Shown here: positions 32,448 through 42,131 of the stretch, in pieces
Position numbering within the stretch: position 1 is the first letter of the stretch
Layout: each line of letters begins with the position of its first letter
DNA from: Lumbricus rubellus
Lineage: Eukaryota > Annelida > Clitellata > Crassiclitellata > Lumbricidae
Reading direction: 5' to 3'
Assembly (NCBI GenBank): GCA_945859605.1
Contig: OX243816.1
Location: 40,413,325 to 40,477,324 of the forward strand
Length of the DNA stretch: 64,000 bases
The notes under the pieces: generated by a model
Seen by the model: the letters and a program-made list of their open reading frames with translations, nothing else
Database searches by the model: none
Told to the model about the DNA's origin: nothing
Translations under genes and position numbers: made by a program

Positions 32448-33136
32448 GTCACGCAAAGTTGACTGCGGAATGTGCATTCGTCTGATCTTGTCAGACGATG
32501 GCGAATCTCTCGATGTGGTGGAATTCTCCCCAAACCATTCCAATCATATAATCAGCAGTGAAGTTTACTTTCACTTACCACAGCAAAGGCGTTTGCATGA
32601 GTCAGATTTAGAGCATGCTGAAACACTCATGTCAGTCCGTGCAAACTCGAAACTGGTTCAGCAACATCTTCAGAATGAAACTGGAAAAGTGATTCTGTTA
32701 AAGGACATTGCGAACATCGGCTACAAACTCCGACAACACTCCATGCCTAACAACCTTAAAGAAGTTATCAAACAGCTGAATGAACATGTAGACTGTGTAG
32801 TGGAAGTCCTGGTTACTGAGGATAACATCTTCCGTGGTCTGTTTTACCAGGATAACTATATGCAAAGAGTCTTCCAGTCGTACCCAGAGATGCTCTTCTG
32901 TGATGCGACGTATAAGCTGCTAGACCTGCGTTTGGCAGTTCATATATTGCTTGCAGTTGATGGTAACGGACAGAGTGAAATTGTTGCAGTCATGCTTCTT
33001 GCTGACGAAACCAAATCAACAATGACTGCAGCTATAAAAGCCTTTCAGAACCACAACCCTGCTTGGACAAATACCATTTCCGTAATGACCGACAAGGACT
33101 TTGTGGAGCGAAAAGTGTTCAACGATTTATTCCCAA
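32448..33136 (+). CDS. MULE transposase exon 2
   Basis: The acceptor TTTTTTGTGCAG is phase 2 in and the donor CCAA|GTAAGC phase 1 out. It carries the rest of the FAR1-like domain (a Cys in CGMCIRL, then NHSNH) and the first two catalytic Asp residues (CDATYK, VMTDKD). Confidence 0.88.
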
Positions 33137-33184
33137 GTAAGCTATAGTTGGTATACTGATCTGGTAATTTTAATGAATTGATGA

Positions 33185-33219
<35 letters not shown>

Positions 33220-33607
33220 GGTTAAAGTGGTCTGTGTGAGCAGTGGGAACGCTGAATGTGAACAGTGGGAGCGCTGATAAAGAATTTTATTGAAATGCAT
33301 GTGTTTTAGAGTTCCATCATGATGAGCAGTGGGAACGCAAGCCAAGAATTTTGAGAGCAGTGGGAACGCCGTTCCCACGCGCTCCCACCCTAGCAAGAAT
33401 TTTTTAGCGCATCAGGCTGTTGGCTAACTTGGCTGGATGTGATTATCTGGTCAGAGGGATGGGAAAGAAGGGTGTATTGGGTTGCTTTGGATGATATCAG
33501 TCTATGTCAGTATCATTGGTTAGATTTTCTAATCCACGTGCAAACCAATAAGCAATTTCAACTAATCAACCAATTTCTGTCTGTAATGTTTACCTCTGGA
33601 TTTTTAG
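33137..33607 (+). other. MULE intron 2 with a small insertion-like repeat
   Basis: Contains a (GT)n run at 33187-33217 and a repeated GAGCAGTGGGAACGC motif ending CGTTCCCACGCGCTCCCACC (33232-33400), reminiscent of hAT-type MITE ends. There is no coding evidence. Confidence 0.6.
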
Positions 33608-35286
33608 ATGCACTGTTGCTGATTTGTCTGTATCACACATTGCGTACATTTCGGCGTGAGGTGACATGTGAGAAAATGGGAATCACTTCGTCACAACGTG
33701 AGCAGTGTTTACGCATTCTACAGGATCTCGCTTATTCTGTTGACGAGGATGCCTACAGGAGCAATATGGAGCGGCTGGTAATCCTTGGCTGTGAAAAGGT
33801 GACTAAATACGTGAAAGATTATTGGGAACCAATACGCCATGAGTGGGTTGAAGGTCTGAAGGCACAACATCTAACACTTGGTGAAAGCACAAACAATCGA
33901 CTGGAGAGCATCAATGCCAAAATCAAGAGCGTTTGCTCAAAGCATGCATGTCTGCAGCGATTTTTTGTTGATTTTCGCAGCTTCCTTTCATCAATGCGAA
34001 TTGAACGTCGGCATCGAGCGCTTATGGTTTTTACCAAGAGACAAACTGCTGTTGTTGCAACTGAAATGGTGCCGTATTTGGAGTTCCTAACGCCATATGC
34101 ATTTCGCATTGTCATGGTACAGTATAGGAAGTCACTTAATGTGCAGTTTACTGCACAGACAGAGGAGACCTTCACTTTCAATTCACATGGTAGCACCATA
34201 TCAACAACTGCTGGATCCTGTGGATGTAGAACATACTGCAGCAAACGGTTGCCTTGTCAACATCTACTATATGTTCGACGCTGTTTAGGTCTTGCTTTTG
34301 ATGAATCTGTGTTGGACAGTCGTTGGAGCCGGTTGAGTTATATGACTCACTGCAATGCTCTTCAAAACGAGGGGACCAATGCTACTGCTTCTATCAGTCA
34401 TGTTGATGACAGTGCACCCATGACAAGAACAAGCAAACTTTCACAGGCTGCTAAGTATCGCAAAGCTCGTAATCTTACTGACAGCATTGCATCACTATGT
34501 TCTGAACCGGGAATGACATTATTTAAGCAACGATGTGAAGTTCTTCAACAACTGTATGACTCCTGGAGCAAAGGTGAAGAAGTGAAACTTGTAGACAATC
34601 TAGGTGCTCTGGTCGTTGAAGGAGAACCAAGAAACAGGGAGATTTTTGAAACACTGGTTGTTGAAGATGTTCAGGTCGGTGAAGCACTGGTAGCAGATGT
34701 AAATTTGAATGAGGAAGAGCCAGTGGCTGTTTCAACGAGTGTACACAATGTAATGACTGTGTCTGAAATCGCAGGTGGCCTGGTCGTTGAAGGAGAACCA
34801 AGAAACAGGGAGATTTTTGAAACACTGGTTGTTGAAGATGTTCAGGTCGGTGAAGCACTGGTATCAGATGTAAATTTGAATGAGGAAGAGCCAGTGGCTG
34901 TTTCAACGAGTGTACACAATGTAATGACTGTGTCTGAAATCGCAGGTGGCCTGGTCGTTGAAGGAGAACCAAGAAACAGGGAGATTTTTGAAGAACTGGT
35001 CGTTGAAGATGTTCAGGTCGGTGAAGCGCTAGTAGCAATGGCTGCTTCAATGAGCGTAGTGAAGCCAGGAAGTGTTGAGACCGAAACACAGTTGTCGGGA
35101 GTAAGCATGATGGACACATTAGCTGCAATACAAATGCCACCAGCAATGCGTAAACGAGGCCGGCCAAAAGGTAGCGAAACAACTGTTATAGGCCTGGCAA
35201 AGAAGAAGCAAAAAAAGGGGTCAAATTCTAGTACATCGCAAACCAGAGCTTCAATGGACGAGAGCTGTGCAGTGCGGTCTACCTGA
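33608..35286 (+). CDS. MULE transposase exon 3
   Basis: The acceptor CTGGATTTTTAG joins in phase 1 to restore the MULE motif FPNALLLICLYH. It holds the catalytic Glu (GESTNNRLES), the SWIM finger (CGCRTYC...CQH), three 57-aa repeats and a basic RGRPKG AT-hook-like motif near aa 840. It ends in a premature stop caused by the frameshift. Confidence 0.88.
34609..35036 (+). repeat. 171-bp in-frame tandem repeats in the transposase
   Basis: Units start at 34609, 34780 and 34951 (the third is partial). Each full unit encodes 57 aa beginning LVVEGEPRNREIFE. The repeats are almost identical at the DNA level, acidic, and located between the SWIM finger and the C-terminal PHD. Confidence 0.95.
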
Positions 35287-35428
35287 GCCGCCCAAAGGTT
35301 TTTCAGCAAAGGCAAAAATAACATGGTTTCAGTGTGACAACTGCAAAAAATGGGTTCATGGTTGCTGTTGCAATAAAAACACTTTGCCAAAACGCCGGAA
35401 AGATTCGTTTAAATGCCAGTTGTGCTGA

Positions 35429-36821
35429 TCAATTCGAATCCGAATTCACTGGAAGTGAACTTTGATTAATCTTTTGGACATTAAGATTAGCACTGGTGTA
35501 AACTTTTCTAAGATATTTGAGGGTATAGGGTCTTGACAGAGGAACGTCATTTCAGTTTATTTCAGGGAGCGGCAAACCTTGGTCGACTTGTTAAGTTTTG
35601 TATTCAGCCTACGTTACGCATAGAAATAGTGCAATGCGAAATGTAACGTATTACAGAGATATTACATTTTTTACAGGCAGGTATAGCAAAGCAGATTTTA
35701 TTGAACTAAAATTTGACAGCTCCATTGTGATAGTAAAATGTTAACCTGCTAAAATGTTGGACTCTTTTTAAATTTTAGAGAATAGATTATCAATAATCAT
35801 TCAATGATGTTTACAGAAACATGATCTAAATTTTAATGAATGTTGTTTGTATTAAAATGCTTTGCATATGTTTCTGGAGCCGGCTTTGATTTGTAAGTCG
35901 TCATATCTCATTATGTAAGTCATCAGAATTAGGCATTATATATTGTATACGTGCCCGTGTCAACAATAATATTAGGGAAATGCGTTAGTTTTACAGTTGC
36001 ATAGATTTTTAGCGCCTTCGTGAGTTTCTTGCAAAGCCAGGGTGTTCTATCCCCCCTAAGCAACCGGGCGCAATTCATCTTCTTGCCCCCCTTTCTGAAC
36101 CGGCCTTCCTCTATGTATCCAGAAATCACCGAAGCATGTGTAGCACCGAGAAGAGACCTGGTATGGGGGAGGGAAAATGCCCCTCGCATCAGAAATTCTT
36201 GCGATTTTCGCATTGCAATTTCAGCATTTTAAGCTGTCCTCTTAGCAAAATTACTCTACTATTTCAGTGGAGGAATTGCTGCCAAAATTGGGCAGCCATA
36301 TGTTTTGCGCCTCTGATCAGTGTGCGCTCGAGAGGCATTACATAAATTTTTAGAGCACAATGCAATACAATCAAATACAATGAAGGGCCTACCTTTGTAA
36401 GCCCACGTTATAATGATATTGCTTTACTAAGTGTTTAAGGACCACATTTGACTGTCTGAAAAAAATTCAAATGAAAGATAACATATTGGGGAGAAGCCAT
36501 TTAGTTGTGCAAAATAGTATTTTCTAATATGATTGTTTTATTTATTAAGCTTTATTAAATTATAGTAAACATTTTATAGTAAAAACATAACTATATTCAT
36601 GTAATAGGAAATTTTTATTATGGTGTATTATGGCTCTTATAGCAGTTCATGTAATTAAAAAATGCAGATAGTAGCCTAACTAAAAATTGTAAGTGTATAA
36701 AGTGTATACATTTTGCTAAAACCTATTAAGCCTACCATTTTGTTCAAGGCGCTATATAAATGGCCATACACTTACATACATACGTTACTGTCACTTTGTT
36801 GCTTCTTACTTCTTACTTTAA
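35429..36821 (+). other. MULE 3' region without genes
   Basis: AT-rich sequence with no supported gene. LINE-like tails (GAGAGGCATTACATAAATTT, GGCGCTATATAAATGGCC) occur near 36320 and 36750. Confidence 0.5.
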
Positions 36822-37210
36822 CTGGCGGTCCCCTAGTATTTGAAATTCGACGGCCGCCTGGCGGACCCTAGTCACAGCTTCAGTATGAAGCGGCCGCCTG
36901 GCGGCTCCCTAGTATTCCGTATTGGACGACCGCCACTGGCGGTCCCTTAGTATCTGATATTCGACGGCCGCCTAGCGGACCCCTAGTCACAGCTTGAGCA
37001 CGAGGCGGCCGCCTGGCGGCTCCCTAGTATTCCGTATTGGACGACCGCCACTGGCGGTCCCTTAGTATTTGATATTCGACGGCCGCCTGGCGGACCCCTC
37101 AGCATGAAACGGTCGCCTGGCGGCTCCCTAGTTTTCCGTATTGGACGACCGCCACTGGCGGTCCCTTAGTATTTGATATTCGACGGCCGCCTGGCGGTCC
37201 CCTAGTCACG
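36822..37210. repeat. Amplified right TIR of the MULE
   Basis: The outermost 91 bp match the left TIR. Inside are about three further copies of the same GC-rich unit (TCCGTATTGGACGACCGCCA) at spacings of about 104-115 bp. The left end has only one copy. Confidence 0.88.
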
Positions 37211-37599
37211 GCCCTCTCATTATTCCGGTGGACCAGTTGTACTCCCTCCGCTTAGCGTAAAATTGTTCATTTTGAGCGTACAAGCATGAAATTTTTTGTA
37301 TAAATAGTTGATTTTATTATAAAAGTTATCTGATATTTCCACGCGTCGATAAATTATTAGGAAGAATGATTTTGCAGGTTTTCTGAAGATGAGCGATAAT
37401 ATAAGCCGCAACCTATAGCGCTAAGCTTAAGCGTCAATATTATTGTAGACCCATAGTGAGGAGGTTAAGGTCCAAAAACGCAGTGCATTGTGCATCTTGT
37501 AGATAAAAGCAACAAATTTCTATAGCTTCAAGACAAACATATTTTAAAACTTTTCAGCTAGCTGCATAAAAAAATTCAAATGGGAACATACTTAAACAG

Positions 37600-38345
37600 A
37601 AGGTTGAAAGTATGCTAAAATGCGCATGCTCTAGAGTTGATATGCAGCTTAAGCTGCACCTGGATGCATAATATGTGGCCTTTTGACAACATGAAACAAT
37701 ACTAATCTGATTTAAACATTACACAGTGTGGGACAATTGATATAGAACAAGTATACTATGAAAGTATGCTAAAAATTCGCACTTCCAGAGCCGATACGCA
37801 CATCTTTATGCACACAGATGCAGAATATGTGGTCTTTTGACAACATGAAACATTACTAACATAATTAAAACATTACACATATACATACATGTGTGGGACA
37901 ATTGTTATAGAACAAGTACACTATGAAAGTATCTAAAAATTCAAATTTTAAGAGCCGATACGCAACTCTTTATGCACTTAGATGCAGAATATGTGATGTT
38001 TTGATAACAGGAAACATTACTAGCCTGACTTAAACATTACAGCATGCATACATATGTGTGGTACAATTGTTAGAGCGCCAGTATGCTATGCTAAATAATC
38101 AAAATTTCTGAGCCAGTGCACAACTCTTTATGCACTTATATACAGAATATGTTGTCTTTTAACAACGTGCCACATTACTAATCTGATTCAAACATTACAG
38201 ATGTGCATACTTGTGTGGGACAATTGATATGGCTACAGTATACTAGGAAAGTATGCTAAAGCTGCACTTTTCCGGAGCTGATATGCAACTCCATATTGCA
38301 CTTAGATGCAGAATATGTGGTCTTTTGACAACATGAACATTACAA
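37600..38345. repeat. Tandem 157-165-bp repeats
   Basis: Four to five degenerate units share GTGTGGGACAATTG, CTATGAAAGTATGCTAAA and GCAGAATATGTGGTCTTTTG, with spacings of 165, 165 and 157 bp. They lie within the outer element beside its inner left arm and have no coding potential. Confidence 0.9.
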
Positions 38346-39904
38346 TTTCCGGCTGCAATATGGTCATCTGGGGTAGCACAATGTTTTGGACACTAAAACA
38401 AAGGACTTCAAGAGATCTGTTAGTAGATATCAAATACTAATATCAGTTTACTTCCGTCATGAAATACAAAAAATAAAAATAATGTCATAAATAGACACAA
38501 TGTCAAAATTCAAATTGTAAAACAGGTCTTTTACATTTTGTAAATTTTCTGTATAAATGTATGCTGTCACCACAATTGTTAGAAAGTATTTGATTTACAT
38601 TTTTGTATCACTAGTAATTAAATGTCAGTTTAAATATGCTGTCATTTATTTCTATCACTATTTTAACAAAGTGTTTTCTCTGCAAAACGTGTCCAGTTAG
38701 TTATTCACGATCTGCCTGTCAGTTGTCTCAGTAAGATTACGCTGACAAGTGACAACCAGCACTATAGTGACAATAATCCCTTGTCTTTTTGAATGAAGAC
38801 CTGGGAAGTTTGAAGTACACGTCTAAAGTAACAAAAACTGACTGAGGTATGTGGGCTGCTAAAGTTGATTTGGTAGGACAAAAACTATGTGAATTTTCGT
38901 CTGCTTAATTTTATGACATTTTCAGACTTCTTCAATAACCTTTGATCTAGAGCAGGCTGAGCAATTAAACACATTTGCTGTTTTTCAGTTTTGAGTTCTG
39001 AGCTTTGCATAGATTTGCATGATCAAGTAAATTTGTTGTATTTCGTATGAGGAATAAACCAGAGTTGAGGCACCTAATGAACCATCTTGAACGATTTGTA
39101 AGTAAATAAGTATTTTCTTTATTATAAGCAGCTCCCACACAGCACTCTGGTGAACAAGTAGCATAATATAAGATTCACATTTATATAAAACATTAAAAAG
39201 CTAGCAAGACTAATAATTTCTATTATTTGAACAACATTCTAGCTATAAATGTTTCCTCGTGAGATTGATAAAATTATTACAGGTGCAATAATACCGAAAG
39301 CATCTGGTACTTTTCCTCTCAGCAGGCCTAGTTCTTGCATACAACAGCAATGGTCTACAAATATTTTATGCAAATGCATACCAAGACCCAAGTCATATAA
39401 CGTTATACATGAACAGTGTTTAGTTATACAATCATATTATAGGAGCTGAAATGCAAAACCTGACAAATCCACTTTTCGCTGTTTTGAGAAAAGTGAGAAA
39501 AACTGAGAACACAAGAACTTGAACAAAATTCACAGTTTGACAATTCCTATGATTAGTTAGAAGAAGTCCAAGTAAATTAAACCAGTTTTTGCAAATCCTG
39601 TGAATTTGGAAGATTTTATAAAAAAAAGTTAAAATTTTTGATTTATCAGGTTTTGCACATCAAAGCGTAATTTAACACGTTTTGCAGGTCAAAAATCGAG
39701 GCAAACACATCTGTTTTTACTTTAACAATACCCAAAACTTAATTTATTACTCATTATTCGTAATAATAAAATTATCAGAGTAATTTCTACCTTTGTAGCC
39801 TCATGAAATGTCACATTTTTATTGAATTTTTTAATCTTAAAACTTTCATCGTTGAAACTAAAGTGCTGATTTCCGTGTTTATCACTGTAACAAAAATAAT
39901 AATC
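38346..39904. other. Interior of the outer element, no gene seen
   Basis: AT-rich, with no frame I can support. Part of it may be degraded gene sequence of the element downstream (in minus orientation) of the ESHYxR relic. Confidence 0.45.
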
Positions 39905-41095
39905 TATATCCAAAATCCAATGTCTTCATCTGTGCAGTTACAGTCTGCCGCTGGTAAGTCAATGTCATCCCGAACTGCTTCGGAACATGTAAGATTTCGG
40001 TACACTTCTGCTTGTGGCAAGTCTCTTCAACTATTTCCAAAAGTAACGCTAAGCAATTTGTGAACATCGTTCAATTTGGCCTTAGAGATTGGACGTCTGC
40101 TGGGCAATGGTGCTGGATTTACATTTCCATGAGACTTTCCTCTTTTGAGTAGACACACGGATGTGCCAATGCTGCTTCGAAAGTTGACTTAGCCTGTTGT
40201 CAAGATGACAACTCGACCTTTTGCGTTTACTGATTTTGTCAACACAATACGCTTCACTTCCTGGATGTTCTGCAGTGGTTTATAGTGCTTGCCAACTTCC
40301 AGTTTCCAATCACTCACATTCCAGTCCTTGTCCAAGATGTTGACAGATGAACAGTGATGGCTGAAAATCTCGTGGTACTCTGACGGCAGGAATTGTACTT
40401 GCTGGAGATCATAAGTGACCGTGTAGATGCTTTCATCTCTTTCTTTCAAGAGGTCATAAAATGCCCTATCTCTGAGCTTATGTACATGCAGTTTGGTCAT
40501 GAGTTGTCTTTTGCTCTGCTGGACAAACTTTTAACTGATTTCTGAGACAGTCGCATGTTGTGCAAGTATCAGACGCACTGCCTGAGAAGCCGATGTTAAA
40601 ATCGTTTACAAACACATTGTAAAACATGCGGTATCCAACATTCAACTGATCTCTGGTGCATTCTTTTTCGTACATTTTCCACAAATGATTGATACTTTTC
40701 AAGGCAGAGGGGAGGTACAATCTAACTCTTTTTTGCCGGCCATAATGACTTTCACGAGCTTTGAGGTGATGGATGAACTGACACAAATTTTCCTTTTTCG
40801 AATCATTCTTTGAACCAACTCGACCACCTCCCCTTCTTTCAACAGCACGACGTTTAATTACACCGTCTAGCCTGCTCCTACCAATAGGCTGAACTGCTTC
40901 CTGAAACACTCTCTTGCATACTCGTGTCATTAAACAACCTTTTGGAATGAAGAATCGAGCATCAAGGCTTCGGTGTTTTGGTGCATCTGAATTTCCTCTA
41001 ACAGTTCTTTTTCGTCTGGTTGGTTCAATTTGAACATGAAGAAGAATATGGTTGTCTTGATTTAGTTTGTTGTCTTTTTAAACAGCTTATTCATA
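39905..41095 (-). pseudogene. Broken ESHYxR-family transposase-like gene
   Basis: Minus-strand fragments in family order: RFFIPKGCLMTRVCKRVFQE (usually ...VCKxxFxxTL), KKENLCQFIHHLKARESHYG with RVRLYLPSAL, then MYEKECTRDQLN, FNIGFSGSASDTCTTCDCL, and in a shifted frame RDRAFYDLLKERDESIYTVT with YDLQQVQ. The next residues (FLPSEYHEIF...) belong to the C-terminus, so the middle (catalytic) part is deleted. A third frame gives PAPLPSRRPISKAKLNDVHK near the end. I recall this as a family common in aphids, Hydra and other animals, with the C-terminal part named DUF7869 in databases; that name is from memory. It is probably the original transposase of the outer element. Confidence 0.75.
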
Positions 41096-41456
41096 AATGT
41101 CAGAACATCTTCCGATGACACTTCTGTGCACTTGTACACAGTGGTTTCGTTCTTTCGCATAGCACTTGAATGATTGCAACCAAGGTCCCAAATGAACGAA
41201 TCCGATCTGGTGTCAACCGAATGTCTTCAATAAAAATATAAAACAAACCAGTTAAGTAAAATGTCAACTTACTTTCTTCCCTCTCCGCATGCCATCATCA
41301 AATCTTTTTCCAAACCGTTTGATCTCATCATGTGGCCGAAATAGCTTAATTTCCTCTTAGTTGCTGTTTGCTGCAGTGTCTCATCCTTCTCGATTCCCAG
41401 CAACGCGTGGTCAGTACGCTAGTTTTAAAATAAATATATATATAGAAAGTAGACAT

Positions 41457-41648
41457 GTGGGGTGCAGTGGTGTAGTGGTGGTTCGTTCCCTTGCAGCCGG
41501 GGATTGCAGATTCGAAGTCCCAAAATGCTCATGCGCTTCAGTGTGAATATCAGATTCAGTGTCCGCGCTGTAGTTGGGTGTGCTTCTGAGTTCTGAGTAG
41601 CAATCTTGAAGGAGCCCTATATCAAGTGCCCATACATACATACATGTC
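41457..41648 (+). mobile_element. tRNA-derived SINE, family 1
   Basis: GCAGTGGTGTAGTGG and CCTTGCAGCCGG form the head, followed by an eroded B-box (GATTCGAAGTCC) and the CAGTGTCCGCGCTGTAGTTG body, ending in a CATACATACATACATG tail. It lies within the outer element. Confidence 0.8.
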
Positions 41649-41992
41649 TGTTATATAAACAGGCCAAATTGATTAGCATTATAACTGATGATTATTTATT
41701 ATGCGACATTAGACTACATGATTTCCCATTGTCGAAGTAGGCCTATTACATGCAAAAACTTTGAGGCTCGGGGACAGCCTCTAAATTTTATCCTATTTTA
41801 ATGAAATTTTTTGTAGAATTTTATTTCAATAGACCTGGGACTAATATCGATATTAGTCCCAGAATAAACCTAACAACTTGGAAGGGTGAGATAGAGACAA
41901 TTCCCCAAAAATGTTTTTTGCATTGTGCTAAGAGACACCTTGATAGGCATACATCTGTTATTTATACAGTTGTATTTATATATACAGCCAGT

Positions 41993-42131
41993 AGTGTAGT
42001 CCTAAAAAATGAAGTGAGGGAACGCTCTTTATAATAATATTAATATTAGTAGTATTATGATTAATATTCCATTATCCCTGGGAAAAAGGGGGGAACGGCG
42101 TTCCCCCGCGTCCCCCCCCCCCCACTACACC
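41993..42131. mobile_element. Small hAT-type MITE
   Basis: The left part CCAGTAGTGTAGTCCTAAAA and right part CCCCACTACACCACAG (reverse CTGTGGTGTAGTGGGG) are inverted, with GGAACGC/GCGTTCCC inside each end. No reliable TSD was found. A poly-C run sits at 42111-42123. Confidence 0.5.

Larger units (their letters stand above)
30438..35428 (+). pseudogene. MULE transposase: FAR1-like, DDE, SWIM and PHD domains
   Basis: Join of 30438-30718, 32448-33136 and 33608-35286 gives 882 continuous codons. A FAR1/WRKY-like DNA-binding region (exons 1-2) is followed by the MULE catalytic core: CDATYK (first Asp), VMTDKD (second Asp) and GESTNNRLES (Glu). The FPNALLLICLYH segment is created exactly by splicing of exons 2 and 3. 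A SWIM zinc finger (CGCRTYCSKRLPCQH) follows, then a tail with repeats. After the stop at 35284 the +1 frame continues with a PHD-finger C-terminus (CDNCKKWVH, CQLC) to the stop at 35426-35428. An apparent 2-nt loss near 35272 separates them. The layout resembles animal ZSWIM1/3-type proteins with a PHD added. Confidence 0.85.
30284..37214 (+). mobile_element. Autonomous-type Mutator-like element (MULE), 6.9 kb
   Basis: TIRs start GTGACTAGGGG and are 91 bp long with only two mismatches (30288-30378 against 37120-37210). The 8-bp sequence TCTCATTA flanks both sides (30276-30283 and 37215-37222), leaving 4-5 unmatched bases between it and the clear TIR, so the exact edge is uncertain by a few bases. 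It carries a spliced transposase gene on the plus strand. TIR identity of about 98% indicates a fairly recent insertion into the outer element. Confidence 0.9.

Noticed and set aside
33439..33607. N-terminal extension of the MULE exon 3 frame
   Set aside because: The extension lies upstream of a good acceptor. Splicing at 33608 restores the MULE motif across exons 2 and 3, so the extension is intron.
34523..35182. 219-aa minus-strand frame with HRPEHLQ repeats
   Set aside because: Antisense of the 171-bp repeats in the MULE exon.
37220..37411. Conserved 60-70-aa frames at 37220-37411 (-) and 42536-42745 (+)
   Set aside because: They are the two inverted arms of the outer transposon, so similarity comes from the TIR and not from coding.
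37600..38345. CRISPR-like array
   Set aside because: Units are long (about 160 bp), degenerate and without unique spacers; the genome is eukaryotic.
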